A DNA stretch of 64,000 bases from Bdellovibrio reynosensis (GTDB taxonomy: Bacteria > Bdellovibrionota > Bdellovibrionia > Bdellovibrionales > Bdellovibrionaceae): contig NZ_CP093442.1 in the NCBI RefSeq assembly GCF_022814725.1, positions 2,604,001 to 2,668,000 on the forward strand. Direction: 5' to 3'. Below the pieces are notes generated by a model. It ran no database searches and was not told the DNA's origin. It was given only the letters and a program-made list of their open reading frames with translations. This document shows, one piece after another, positions 7,530 to 16,171 of the stretch. Position 1 is the stretch's first letter, and every line of letters starts with the position of its first letter. The translations under genes were made by a program, and so were the position numbers.

Positions 7530-8180
7530 ATGTTTAAACAATTCGGCATCTTGTTATTAGTTCTTACGTTTTCTGCGCAAGTCTTTGCGGCTACAGGAAA
7601 TGGAGCTCTTCAAAAAGTTTCTAAAAAATATCGCTCTACCAAGCTTGTGGAAATGAGCGTGGAAAAGTCGGTGAAGTCTGAACTTCTCGGCAAAGAAACA
7701 AAGTATCAGGGAAAAATGTTTGTCTCTAACGGTAAGTTTCGTTGGGAAAACACGACGCCAGAAAAAACTCTTTTAGTTTTTGATGGAACAACTATTTGGA
7801 GCGAACAAACTCCACCGAAAGAATTCGGCGGACCTGTGCAAGTTGCAAAAGGGAAAGTCGATAAGAAAACTCGTTCCCATGTTTTGATAGCTTCGTTACT
7901 AGGTGCTGATCTAGAAAAGAACTTTAAAATTCTTAAAGAAACTGCAGAAGGTGACAAAGTTAAGTTGGACGTGAAAGCCCTTAACGGCGAAGACTTGACA
8001 GTTAAAGATCTTCAAGTCGTGATCAACTCAAAATCAAACACTTTAGATCAAATCAACTATAAAGACGACATCGGAAATTTGACGACGATGAGTTTTTCTA
8101 AAGTGAAGTTCTTAAGCAAAGCTAAAAAAAGTTTATTTAAATACCAACCGCCAAAAGATGCGCAGGTGACAGATCTATGA
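7530..8180 (+). CDS. lolA: LolA-like outer-membrane lipoprotein carrier
   Basis: 216 residues starting MFKQFGILLLV. A Sec signal peptide ends near AQVFA. The mature part has LolA features: KLVEMSVEKSVKSELLGKETKYQGKMFVSNGKFRWE, then LLVFDGTTIWSEQ and a C-terminal FKYQPPKDAQVTDL resembling the F-x-P-P end of the family. LolA shuttles lipoproteins across the periplasm. The reading frame extends 5' to 7461 inside comF, but the signal peptide fixes the start at 7530. It overlaps rimO by 4 nt (ATGA). Confidence 0.85.
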   Translation: MFKQFGILLLVLTFSAQVFAATGNGALQKVSKKYRSTKLVEMSVEKSVKSELLGKETKYQGKMFVSNGKFRWENTTPEKTLLVFDGTTIWSEQTPPKEFGGPVQVAKGKVDKKTRSHVLIASLLGADLEKNFKILKETAEGDKVKLDVKALNGEDLTVKDLQVVINSKSNTLDQINYKDDIGNLTTMSFSKVKFLSKAKKSLFKYQPPKDAQVTDL

Positions 8181-9550
8181 AACAAGAGACTGCTGAAAAT
8201 AAAAAGGTCCATTTTATTTCCCTTGGTTGCCCAAAGAACCTAGTGGATAGCGAAATCATGGCCGGCACCCTGATGAAAGACGGCTATTCAGTTGTGGGTG
8301 AAGCGGAAGAAGCTGACACAGTGATCGTAAACACTTGCGGTTTCATTGAGGATTCTAAAAAGGAATCCATTCAACGCATTCTTGATATGAGTGACCTTAA
8401 GCAAGAAGGTAAAATCAAAAAAGTTGTTGTCGCTGGTTGCTTAACTCAACGTTATAAAGAAGACCTAGTTGAAGGTTTGCCAGAAGCGGACTTGTTCGTA
8501 GGTTCTGGTGAATTCCAGAATATCGCTAAAATTTTGAAGAAAAATGAAGAAGGCGAAAAGCAAAAAACTTTCTTCAATCTTCCTACTTACCTTCAAGAAG
8601 AAGCAACTCCGCGTGTGAACTCTCAACCGGGTCACCGTGCTTATTTGAAAATCTCTGAAGGTTGCATGAAGCGTTGTGCTTTCTGTGCGATTCCTTTGAT
8701 CCGCGGAAACCTGCAATCTCGTTCTATTGACGCTATCGTTGCTGAAGCAAAGCTTTTAGTGGCCGGCGGAGTTAAAGAATTAATCATCATCAGCCACGAC
8801 TTCACTGATTATGGGTGGGACATCCGTCGTAAAGATCCAACTCGCAAAGAAAGCCCTGTCGAGCTTTTAAAAGCTTTAGACCAAGTTGAAGGCTTACAAT
8901 GGATCCGCTTGATGTATTTGTATCCAGATGGAATCACTCAAGAGATGGTGCAAGTTATTAAAAATAGCACTAAGATCGTTCGTTATTTTGATATGCCTTT
9001 GCAACACGTGAACGATGCAGTTCTTAAATCGATGAACCGCAAAATGACTCGTGATGAAATCGAAACGGCGTTAATGAACATCCGTGAACACTTGCCAGAA
9101 GCGGTGATCCGTACCCAATTCATCGTGGGCTTCCCAGGTGAAACTGAAGAGCAATTTGAAGAGCTACTAAATTTCGTGGCTGATCAACAATTTGACCGCG
9201 TAGGCTGCTTTAAGTATTCACCGGAAGAAAATACTCCAGGTGGAAAAATGGAAGCGCAGATTGACGAAGAAACAAAACAGTACCGTCATGATGCATTGAT
9301 GGAAGTTCAACAAAACATTTCTCGAGAAAAACATCGCGACTTCATTGGTAAAACCATCGAAGTTATCGTTGAAGGTTTCAGTGAAGAGACTGATTTGTTA
9401 TTGCAAGGTCGTTTCTGGGGACAAGCTCCAGACATCGACGGTGTAGTTCTAATCAATGATGGTCAGGCTGAAGTAGGTGACATGGTTAAAGTCCACATCA
9501 CCGACAGTTTAGATTATGACCTTGTTGGTGAGATCGTTGTACAAAACTAG
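8177..9550 (+). CDS. rimO: Ribosomal protein uS12 methylthiotransferase RimO
   Basis: 457 residues with the full methylthiotransferase plan. The N-terminal UPF0004 domain has cluster cysteines C18, C54 and C88. The radical-SAM domain has C163, C167 and C170 in CMKRCAFC, and a TRAM domain lies at about 385-455. HFISLGCPKNLVDSE at the start separates RimO from MiaB. It adds a methylthio group to Asp88 of uS12. Translation is probably coupled to lolA. Its TAG interlocks with the TAG of the convergent TPR gene at CTAG (9547-9550). Confidence 0.96.
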   Translation: MKQETAENKKVHFISLGCPKNLVDSEIMAGTLMKDGYSVVGEAEEADTVIVNTCGFIEDSKKESIQRILDMSDLKQEGKIKKVVVAGCLTQRYKEDLVEGLPEADLFVGSGEFQNIAKILKKNEEGEKQKTFFNLPTYLQEEATPRVNSQPGHRAYLKISEGCMKRCAFCAIPLIRGNLQSRSIDAIVAEAKLLVAGGVKELIIISHDFTDYGWDIRRKDPTRKESPVELLKALDQVEGLQWIRLMYLYPDGITQEMVQVIKNSTKIVRYFDMPLQHVNDAVLKSMNRKMTRDEIETALMNIREHLPEAVIRTQFIVGFPGETEEQFEELLNFVADQQFDRVGCFKYSPEENTPGGKMEAQIDEETKQYRHDALMEVQQNISREKHRDFIGKTIEVIVEGFSEETDLLLQGRFWGQAPDIDGVVLINDGQAEVGDMVKVHITDSLDYDLVGEIVVQN

Positions 9551-10830
9551 AAAGTGCAAGTATCCGAAGCACTTTCGAACTTATCGATCCACTGACCGTT
9601 TTTAGCATTTCTTAAGATTGAAGTGGCCTTGCGAAAGGCCACTGCGTTTTTCTTGTCGTACTTACAGGCGTTTTTGTAAGCAATTAAAGAGAGCTCATAC
9701 TTTCTAATTTCAAATGAAGATGTCGCCAGTCCCAACCACGAACGGGCCGCTTGGCTATCGGCTTCAGTTCCAGCTTTATAAAAGCGCATGGCATCCACAT
9801 AGTTTTTTTGTTCTTCAAGTAAGCGGCCATAATAGTACTGCGCAATTTCAGCTTTTGGGAAATCAAGGGCCGCTTTTTTTAGCGTCTGTAAAGCAATAGC
9901 ATCGTCACCATTGGCTCTTTGCGATACGCCAAGATAGACGAAGGGGTCAGCGACCTTAGTGTCTTTGGCAATGGCCTCTTTGCAGGTCGTGATTGCAGCG
10001 TCATAGGTGCCATCCATAGTGTTAATCTCGCAAAGCTTACGTAAATACTGCGGACGCGGACCGATATTTGCGATCATATCCTGAAATAGGATTCTTAATT
10101 CATACAAGTTGGGCGGTTCGCGTTTTTGATAAAGCTCAATAAGGCCATCATAAGCAGGCTCGTATTTAGGATTTAGCTCTACCGCTTTTTTATAGTTTTC
10201 CATGGCTTCTTTGCTTTTTCTTTGAATCGCGTAAGCCTTGGCCATCAATGTGTAGGCTTCAAAGTCTTTATCGTCTTTTCCTAATTCCACGTTTAAAGCC
10301 CTCATCATTTCAGCGGGCTCGTTGCGTTGTTCGTGGGCTTTGGTCAAAAGAATTATCCCTCGACGATCGATCTTGTCGATGTGTTTCCATAATAGCAGCG
10401 TTACTTTTTCGTACTCTTTTCGTTTGAAAAGTTCTTCGGCTAAATCGGTGATTAGTTTTCCGTCTTTAGGGTTCTTACGAATTTCAGCTTTTAGTTGTTC
10501 AAATTTATCTGTGCTAACCACCGGAGCTTTAGCGGGTTCAGCTTCTGCTTTAGCTGGAACTGGTGGTGCAGCTTCTGGAGCAGAAGGAGTCGCTGTCGGT
10601 GTCGCGACTGGAGGCGTAGGCGTCGCTGTTGGAGCTGGTTTTGCGTCTGGCGCTTTCTTAGATTCGGTCTTCTTTACGGGCTTTTTCTTCGGCGCAGTTT
10701 CAAAGAGGGCAAATTCATCTTGGGTATCATTTGCGACGGCATTACTGCCACCTAGCCCAATGGCTAAAAATGAGACAAAAGACAAGAAGAGGATAATGAG
10801 AGAGCGATTGAAATACAGTCCAGTCATCAT
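9547..10830 (-). CDS. Exported TPR-repeat protein
   Basis: 427 residues. An N-terminal hydrophobic segment (LIILFLSFVSFLAIGLGG) works as a signal or anchor. A lysine/proline/alanine/threonine linker follows (about 50-105, KPAPTATPTPPVATPTATP). From about 110 to the end there are at least six TPR units (for example DFEAYTLMAKAYAIQRKSKEAMENYKKAVELNPKYEPAYDGLIELY). It is a periplasmic scaffold-type protein; the partner is unknown. The pilin-like gene at 10850 starts only 19 nt away on the other strand, so the two share a very compact divergent promoter region. The start could also be the second ATG, 3 nt inside. Confidence 0.85.
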   Translation of the reverse strand: MMTGLYFNRSLIILFLSFVSFLAIGLGGSNAVANDTQDEFALFETAPKKKPVKKTESKKAPDAKPAPTATPTPPVATPTATPSAPEAAPPVPAKAEAEPAKAPVVSTDKFEQLKAEIRKNPKDGKLITDLAEELFKRKEYEKVTLLLWKHIDKIDRRGIILLTKAHEQRNEPAEMMRALNVELGKDDKDFEAYTLMAKAYAIQRKSKEAMENYKKAVELNPKYEPAYDGLIELYQKREPPNLYELRILFQDMIANIGPRPQYLRKLCEINTMDGTYDAAITTCKEAIAKDTKVADPFVYLGVSQRANGDDAIALQTLKKAALDFPKAEIAQYYYGRLLEEQKNYVDAMRFYKAGTEADSQAARSWLGLATSSFEIRKYELSLIAYKNACKYDKKNAVAFRKATSILRNAKNGQWIDKFESASDTCTF

Positions 10831-10849
10831 ATGTTGTATTATGACCTAA

Positions 10850-11722
10850 ATGCTCTTACGAGTGAAGAAATCTCCATTTACATCTAGACTAGGGAATTCC
10901 CAAGGTCAGGCATTGGTTGAATATGTCCTGATGTTGATTATTTCCGTTTCCTTAGTGTTATTGCTAATGAACTCAATATTTAAACCCTTCGGAGATTTCA
11001 TCAATAATTATATGGGAAAGTACACGGCCTGTTTGCTTGAATACGGCGAGCTTCCGTCTTTTAGTGCGCAAAATCCTTCACCGGTTGAAGAAGATAGTGA
11101 ATGTAATAAAAAATTTGCTGATGCCACTTTGACTGCGGGTCGGCCTCCGGTGAATAGCGGAAAAGGCAGTGGCAGCGATTCAAGTAAATCAAACAAGGGC
11201 TCGGGAAGTTCTGATTCTTCCGATTCTTCATCTTCTAGCAGCAGCAATAGCACTTACGCGGGTTCAAATTCTCGACGGGGCGGTTCGTATATAAATCGTC
11301 GACGTCCTTCTTCTGGTGTCGAAGGGGGATCTAAAGCGGCCAACGGAAAAGTTGTAGAAATTGCTTTAGACGGAGGAGCCAACGGCGGATTTTTCAGAGC
11401 TTCAAACAACAACACACGTTCCATCGGCCCAGGAAGAAAAATTTCTTCTATCGCGATTACTGGTTTAACTGATGAAGAAAAAAAGAAGCTTGCCAAGAAA
11501 GCTGACGGAACAGGAAAAACAATTGTTACTAACGACGGAATTTCTCAACCGCCGAAAAAAACAATCGTGAAAAAACCAGAGGCAAAAGTGGAAATTCAAG
11601 AGGAGAAACCACTTACGATTGGAAATTTTATACGTTATTTATTTATCGCCTGTATCGTAATTGCGCTTGTCATTTTCATAGGTGGTCAAGCTTTGCAAAT
11701 GTCGAAGAGCTTAGAAAAATAA
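10850..11722 (+). CDS. Flp/TadE-type pilin-like protein with Ser-rich linker and C-terminal membrane segment
   Basis: 290 residues. The N-terminus NSQGQALVEYVLMLIISVSLVLLLMN has the G-x-x-x-x-E-Y pattern of class III (type IVb, Flp/TadE) prepilin signals, with the Glu at the +5-like position and a hydrophobic helix after it. The middle (about 100-150) is low complexity, mostly serine, glycine and asparagine. A second hydrophobic helix lies near the C-terminus (YLFIACIVIALVIFIGGQAL). Normal Flp pilins are about 50-60 residues, so this is an oversized pseudopilin with two membrane helices. The TadB/TadC-like genes are about 24 kb away. No strong ribosome binding site is visible. Confidence 0.65.
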   Translation: MLLRVKKSPFTSRLGNSQGQALVEYVLMLIISVSLVLLLMNSIFKPFGDFINNYMGKYTACLLEYGELPSFSAQNPSPVEEDSECNKKFADATLTAGRPPVNSGKGSGSDSSKSNKGSGSSDSSDSSSSSSSNSTYAGSNSRRGGSYINRRRPSSGVEGGSKAANGKVVEIALDGGANGGFFRASNNNTRSIGPGRKISSIAITGLTDEEKKKLAKKADGTGKTIVTNDGISQPPKKTIVKKPEAKVEIQEEKPLTIGNFIRYLFIACIVIALVIFIGGQALQMSKSLEK

Positions 11723-11831
11723 CTGACTGCGTTTAGCTTTTTTTCATATAAATTCTTAAGTTGTCTGTCATTGCGTTAATTAGTTGAAACACGCTCTGCT
11801 TTAATAGATACAGCCTTCATCGAACTTGCGG

Positions 11832-12209
11832 ATGGGGGATCTTCAGTTGGAAAATGTGGTTGAAATCAATCGCAAAAATATATTCACGTTACAGGAAGCT
11901 CGCGCGCTCCTGCCGTTGATCTACCGCATGACTGACGATTCATCGCGCGAAGTGAAATCCCAAATAAATAAAATCGAAGCATTTTCTGACAAATCCCACC
12001 CCTCAGTGGGGCTTATTGAACTAGAAATCAACGCCATCATTGATCGTTGGCAGAGAAAATTACAGAAGCTAGGCGCTTCACCCAAGGGCCTTTGGATGGC
12101 GGATTTTGATAATGGTGATGGTTATTTCTGCTGGAAGTATCCAGAAGTTGAAATTAATCACTGGCACGGCTACCAAGACGGCTTTTCTGGGCGTATATTG
12201 GTGGAATGA
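11832..12209 (+). CDS. DUF2203 family protein
   Basis: 125 residues. NIFTLQEARALLPLIYRMTDDS at the N-terminus and GLWMADFDNGDGYFCWKYPE with HWHGYQDGFSGR at the C-terminus match the small DUF2203 family; its biochemical role is unknown. The frame starts at a TTG (11826); I choose the ATG two codons later. A TTG at 11847 with GGGGGAT in front is another option. Its end overlaps nadE by 4 nt (ATGA), so the two are translationally coupled. Confidence 0.8.
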   Translation: MGDLQLENVVEINRKNIFTLQEARALLPLIYRMTDDSSREVKSQINKIEAFSDKSHPSVGLIELEINAIIDRWQRKLQKLGASPKGLWMADFDNGDGYFCWKYPEVEINHWHGYQDGFSGRILVE

Positions 12210-13825
12210 GAATAGCTCTAGCCCAAATAAATCCTGTTCTTGGTGATTTTTCTTCAAATAAAGAAAAAATTTTAAGTTTCATCCAGCAAGCTCAGCAAAG
12301 AAAATGCGAACTTGTTGTATTCCCAGAATGTGCTCTGTTTGGTTATCATCCCTTTGATCTGTTAGAACGCGAAAAAATCGTCGCAAAACAAGAAGCCGAA
12401 TTAAAAGATTTAGTAAAAAAAATTCCCGCTAATATCGGTGTGATTTTCGGTCTGATTACAAAAAACCCTGAAAAAATGGGCCGACCTTACTATAACAGTG
12501 CCGTGTTTGTGGCCAAGGGACAGAAACCTCGTTTCTTTCATAAACAACTCTTACCAACTGGTGACGTTTTTGACGAAGCTCGTTTCATTGAAGTTGGTGA
12601 CGTTTCAAAAAACTACTTCACGTGGAAAGGTAAAAAATTCTTTCTTACGATCTGTGAAGACATTTGGGCCTGGCCAAACGCAAAGGGACAATCCCCTTAC
12701 CGTTATAATCCATTAACCAAAGTAAAAAAGCAGAAGGTTGATTTAGTTATCAACATCAGCGCTTCCCCATATTTTGTTGGTAAAATGAAGCAGCGTGAAT
12801 TTGTTACAGCAAAAACGGCGCAGCACTTTAAAGCACCAATGATGTATGTGAATTTGGTTGGTGCCCAAGATGAAATTATTTTTGATGGCGGCAGCTTTGT
12901 TATTGATAAGAACGGAAAGAAAATTCTTTCTTGTCAGCAGTTTGATGAAGACATCAATGTTATTGATTTAAAAACTTCTGAAACCTGGAACACAACACCT
13001 AAAATTCCAAAAACGGAAGAGCTACGTCGTGCCCTTGTTTTGGGAATTCGCGACTTCTGCATTAAAACCGGTTTAAAAAAAGTGCACTTTGGATTAAGCG
13101 GTGGCATTGATTCAGCAGTGGTTGCTGCTTTAGCGGTCGATGCCTTAGGACCTGCGAATGTTACTGCCATCGCCCTGCCTGGGCCTTTTAATGCTGAAAA
13201 AAGTCTAACCTTAGCAAGGGATCTTGCTGGTAATCTAGGAATTGATTTTAAGATCGTTGAATTAGGCGGACTTTACGAAGACGTGGTGAAGTCATTAGAA
13301 AAAAACTTAGGCCTAAAAGATTTCGGCTTAGTTCATGAAAATCTGCAAGCCCGTCTGCGCGGTATAACGTTGATGGCCTATTCAAATAAAGAAAATAGTC
13401 TGTTGCTTACAACAAGTAATAAAAGTGAGTATGCAGCTGGGTATTCAACTCTTTATGGGGATATGTGCGGGGGTTTAGCTCCCCTGGGTGATTTATTAAA
13501 AAACCAAGTTTACGAACTGGCGCGATTCTATAATCAGCAATCAGAACTTATTCCTCTAGAAATCATCGATCGCGCTCCATCGGCAGAGCTTCGCCCGAAT
13601 CAAACGGATCAAGATTCGCTGCCTCCGTATGATGTTTTAGATAAATCAGTAAGTGATCTTGTCGAAAAATGCGCGCCTACTAAGAATGCAACCGATAAGT
13701 GGTTACTACCGATGTTGATGCGTTCAGAGTTTAAACGTTGGCAGGCGCCTCCAATTTTAAAAGTGTCGCAGCATTCGTTTGGACGAGGTCGCAGATATCC
13801 TATCGCTCATAAAGCAAAGGAATAG
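12206..13825 (+). CDS. nadE: Glutamine-dependent NAD+ synthetase
   Basis: 539 residues, two domains. Residues 1-265 are a nitrilase-type glutaminase with the triad E41, K113 and C150 (PECALFGYHP, HKQLLPTGD, TICEDIWAW). Residues about 275-539 are the ATP-pyrophosphatase synthetase with SGGIDSA (P-loop near 297). It converts deamido-NAD, ATP and glutamine to NAD. With the nadD domain at 4487, the last two steps of NAD synthesis are both in this window. It is downstream of and overlaps the DUF2203 gene. The sequence after its stop is a GC-rich hairpin element. Confidence 0.97.
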   Translation: MRIALAQINPVLGDFSSNKEKILSFIQQAQQRKCELVVFPECALFGYHPFDLLEREKIVAKQEAELKDLVKKIPANIGVIFGLITKNPEKMGRPYYNSAVFVAKGQKPRFFHKQLLPTGDVFDEARFIEVGDVSKNYFTWKGKKFFLTICEDIWAWPNAKGQSPYRYNPLTKVKKQKVDLVINISASPYFVGKMKQREFVTAKTAQHFKAPMMYVNLVGAQDEIIFDGGSFVIDKNGKKILSCQQFDEDINVIDLKTSETWNTTPKIPKTEELRRALVLGIRDFCIKTGLKKVHFGLSGGIDSAVVAALAVDALGPANVTAIALPGPFNAEKSLTLARDLAGNLGIDFKIVELGGLYEDVVKSLEKNLGLKDFGLVHENLQARLRGITLMAYSNKENSLLLTTSNKSEYAAGYSTLYGDMCGGLAPLGDLLKNQVYELARFYNQQSELIPLEIIDRAPSAELRPNQTDQDSLPPYDVLDKSVSDLVEKCAPTKNATDKWLLPMLMRSEFKRWQAPPILKVSQHSFGRGRRYPIAHKAKE

Positions 13826-13830
13826 CTCCG

Positions 13831-13960
13831 CAGACGGAAACGATGAAAAGAAGCCATCCACTTCGTTGCAAAGACATTGTCCTCGCTCCGAGGTAGTGCT
13901 GCTACGCCTGCGCTGCGGGAATATCTTTCCCCCTCGCGGCTGACTGCTTTTGATCGTTTC
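13831..13960. repeat. GC-rich inverted-repeat intergenic element A
   Basis: Outer arms GAAACGATGAAAAG (13837-13850) and CTTTTGATCGTTTC (13947-13960) pair at 13 of 14 positions. Inside are CCTCG/CGAGG (13881-13885 with 13889-13893) and GTAG/CTAC (13893-13896 with 13902-13905) hairpins followed by TACGCCTGCG (13903-13912), the latter shared exactly with element B at 34266. It sits between convergent genes and may also stop transcription. Confidence 0.55.
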
Positions 13961-13973
13961 TATTTTGTGAAAA

Positions 13974-14588
13974 TTAAACCCCGAAAAAATCCATTTGTTT
14001 TGGTTGGCGTACGATCTGTGGGAAACGCAATTCAGGTTTTCCAGTCAACGCCACAAGGTTCACGATTTGTGGTGGTTGACCGCCGATAGAAATTCTTTTG
14101 ATCATTTGGTGAAACAAGTGACCGCAGTAAGAAGCATCTTCTTCAGCTCTATGGAAATCTGTTGTTGGAATTTTTAAGTGTTGAACCAAAGTTCCTAATT
14201 TGTAGTTTGGTAAGCCTGGGAATACTTTACGCGCGATTGGCAAAGTATCTAGGATAAGGCCCTTCGGTGCAGCTGATTCATATTTTTTGATATCAGAAGT
14301 TAAAAACTGCGCATCAAACGGAGCATTGTGAGCGACCAAGATATCATCGCCACAGAACTCTGCAAATGACGGCAGAATGCTTTCAATAAGTGGTTTCCCC
14401 TTAACCATATTATCAAAAATACCATTCACGTTAGAGGCACCAGGAGGAATAGGACGTTGTGGGTCAACCAGTGTTGCGAATATCGCCTCAGGGTTGCCGT
14501 CAACAAAGCGCACGGCTCCGATTTCAACGATTTGATCTACTCCAGGAACTGTACCGGTGGTCTCTAAGTCAAAAGCTATGAATCTCAT
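13974..14588 (-). CDS. DnaQ-like 3'-5' exonuclease (DEDDh)
   Basis: 204 residues from the ATG at 14588; the upstream 13 codons of open frame precede the fold and are dropped. Exo I is FDLETTG with D and E, Exo II is LVAHNAPFDAQFL, and Exo III is HRAEEDASYCGHLF with the general-base His and final Asp. It has the size and layout of a stand-alone Pol III epsilon or a related proofreading/repair exonuclease. No beta-clamp motif is obvious. It is monocistronic, convergent with nadE across element A. Confidence 0.88.
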   Translation of the reverse strand: MRFIAFDLETTGTVPGVDQIVEIGAVRFVDGNPEAIFATLVDPQRPIPPGASNVNGIFDNMVKGKPLIESILPSFAEFCGDDILVAHNAPFDAQFLTSDIKKYESAAPKGLILDTLPIARKVFPGLPNYKLGTLVQHLKIPTTDFHRAEEDASYCGHLFHQMIKRISIGGQPPQIVNLVALTGKPELRFPQIVRQPKQMDFFGV

Positions 14589-14657
14589 GGATTTATTGAT
14601 ACAAAATGGAAAGGGCTGTTTCAACAAAAGAGTGGGTCATTAAAGGAGTTCTTCAGC

Positions 14658-14966
14658 GTGAAGCCTAAGTCTGGAATTTCCATAAGCATTTTGCCTGATC
14701 ACCACGATGTCTTGGTGAGTCAAAAAGACCAAAGCGTTTTAGACGTCGCTCTTCGCCTAAAAATTCCCTTAAATCACACCTGTGGCGGAAACGGAACCTG
14801 TGGAACATGCCTGGTGCATATCGTAAATGGGATTGAATCCCTTGAGCCACGCACCGAAATAGAATCAGAGATGGCCGAGGACCGAAAATTTCCCGACCAT
14901 GAACGTTTAGCCTGCCAATTAAAACCGCACGACCACTTAGTGGTTGAAATCAAAAAATCGAATTAA
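14658..14966 (+). CDS. 2Fe-2S ferredoxin
   Basis: 102 residues with a GTG start and an AAGGAG site 9 nt before it. The plant-type ferredoxin fold is shown by DQSVLDVALRLKIPLNHTCGGNGTCGTCLVHI, with cluster cysteines spaced C-x5-C-x2-C and the fourth in ERLACQLKP. This spacing fits adrenodoxin-like or soluble ferredoxins. No partner reductase is adjacent. Its TAA interlocks with the TAA of the convergent PHP-like gene at TTAA (14963-14966). Confidence 0.9.
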   Translation: MKPKSGISISILPDHHDVLVSQKDQSVLDVALRLKIPLNHTCGGNGTCGTCLVHIVNGIESLEPRTEIESEMAEDRKFPDHERLACQLKPHDHLVVEIKKSN

Positions 14967-16171
14967 GGAAGAACGTAAAAGGGATTCGTGTAAATCCACG
15001 TGATCCATTTTTTTGCATCCGGAAGTGGTAGCATCGGACTGACTCGAACTTGCACACGATAAGTGCCAGGCTCTGTGACGTTAAATTCAACATCTGGATT
15101 ATTCTGTTTTGATACAGCTTCACCATTTTTAAAAATAATGATTTCAAAAAAGTCGCGAGGTTTCGCCGGCAAGCTGACTTTCAGTTTCATGTTCTTTGAA
15201 AACTTGGCTTCACTTCCCATCAGGTAACTTCTACCATCATCTTCAAGTGTGGCAACAAAGCCTTTCGGGTCACCAAGCATATCTAAAGCGACGTATAAGT
15301 TTCCATTTTTTAAAGAGTTAAAAATTTTCGTTCTGTCGTTATTAAAGCTTCCGGTAAGTTCTGACTTAAGCAATATGTGATTGCTCATAAATTCGAAGGA
15401 CCGCTTATAACTTGGAAAACGAATGAAATAATTGGCTAATGGAATTGCCCTGGCAGAGGCTTCAGTTCCTGCATAGACGGAAATTTTTCGTTTCGTGCTG
15501 AGCTTATCTAGCAAAGCGATCTCGTCTGTCGGCTCAGTATAAAGCCGAATAAATGCCAGACGAGGATTGAAGGGATAGATTAATAAACTCCAGATGGTGG
15601 ATAGTTTGGATTCGTCCCAGGCGCGGTTTAATAAGCTTTTTAAATTTAAAAGTTCAAAGCCATCTAATCCTGAAGGAATTTCTCCGCTCCATGAATATCC
15701 GGCCTTATAAGGGTGGGCTAAAATCGTAAGGGTTTCTTTGTTGGCGCCCGTCCTTTGCGAAAGCAAATCGGCAAGTTTGACTTGTGCATCCCCCATGTTC
15801 GCGCCAATGCTTTCTTGATGAAGCGAATAGTAAATCAGGCGTGAATCCAAGTAACTATACTTACCGGAAGAAAAAACCAGAATATTGCCATGGTAGGATT
15901 CAACTGACGTCGACATATCAAACAAATTTAGATCTGTGAAAAATAGAAAATCCAAATTAGCTAATTTTGCCGAAGTGATAACAAACGGAGGTGATGCTGA
16001 TCCGCTACTTAAATCCGTATGAACATTGATGACACCTTTATAGTCGTTGTAACTGCGTGCATGTTCACGGGTGATTTGCGAAGGAATGACGCCCACTTCG
16101 TACTGATTTATGTAAAATCCGTACAAGAAATAAAATACCAAAAGAAATGAAAATATAACTATGGATTTCAT
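14963..16171 (-). CDS. Membrane-anchored PHP-domain-like protein
   Basis: 402 residues with an N-terminal transmembrane helix (MKSIVIFSFLLVFYFLYGFY). The next part resembles a PHP phosphoesterase fold: YKGVINVHTDLSSGSASPPFVITSAKLANLDFLFFTDLN, then HPYKAGYSWSGE and a later YAGTEASA. The usual HxH pair is replaced by HTD, and the later D-H of the fold reads FTDLN, so metal binding may be weakened. The C-terminus (about 300-402) looks like a beta-sandwich. It overlaps the GT39 gene by 4 nt and is the last gene of a five-gene operon. A role in cell-surface sugar metabolism is only suggested by the neighbour. Confidence 0.6.
   Translation of the reverse strand: MKSIVIFSFLLVFYFLYGFYINQYEVGVIPSQITREHARSYNDYKGVINVHTDLSSGSASPPFVITSAKLANLDFLFFTDLNLFDMSTSVESYHGNILVFSSGKYSYLDSRLIYYSLHQESIGANMGDAQVKLADLLSQRTGANKETLTILAHPYKAGYSWSGEIPSGLDGFELLNLKSLLNRAWDESKLSTIWSLLIYPFNPRLAFIRLYTEPTDEIALLDKLSTKRKISVYAGTEASARAIPLANYFIRFPSYKRSFEFMSNHILLKSELTGSFNNDRTKIFNSLKNGNLYVALDMLGDPKGFVATLEDDGRSYLMGSEAKFSKNMKLKVSLPAKPRDFFEIIIFKNGEAVSKQNNPDVEFNVTEPGTYRVQVRVSPMLPLPDAKKWITWIYTNPFYVLP

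Noticed and set aside
10322-10849. Antisense ORF rich in Gly/Val/Ala on the plus strand of the TPR gene
   Set aside because: Complement of a Pro/Ala/Thr linker in another frame. Low complexity comes from the real gene's codons.
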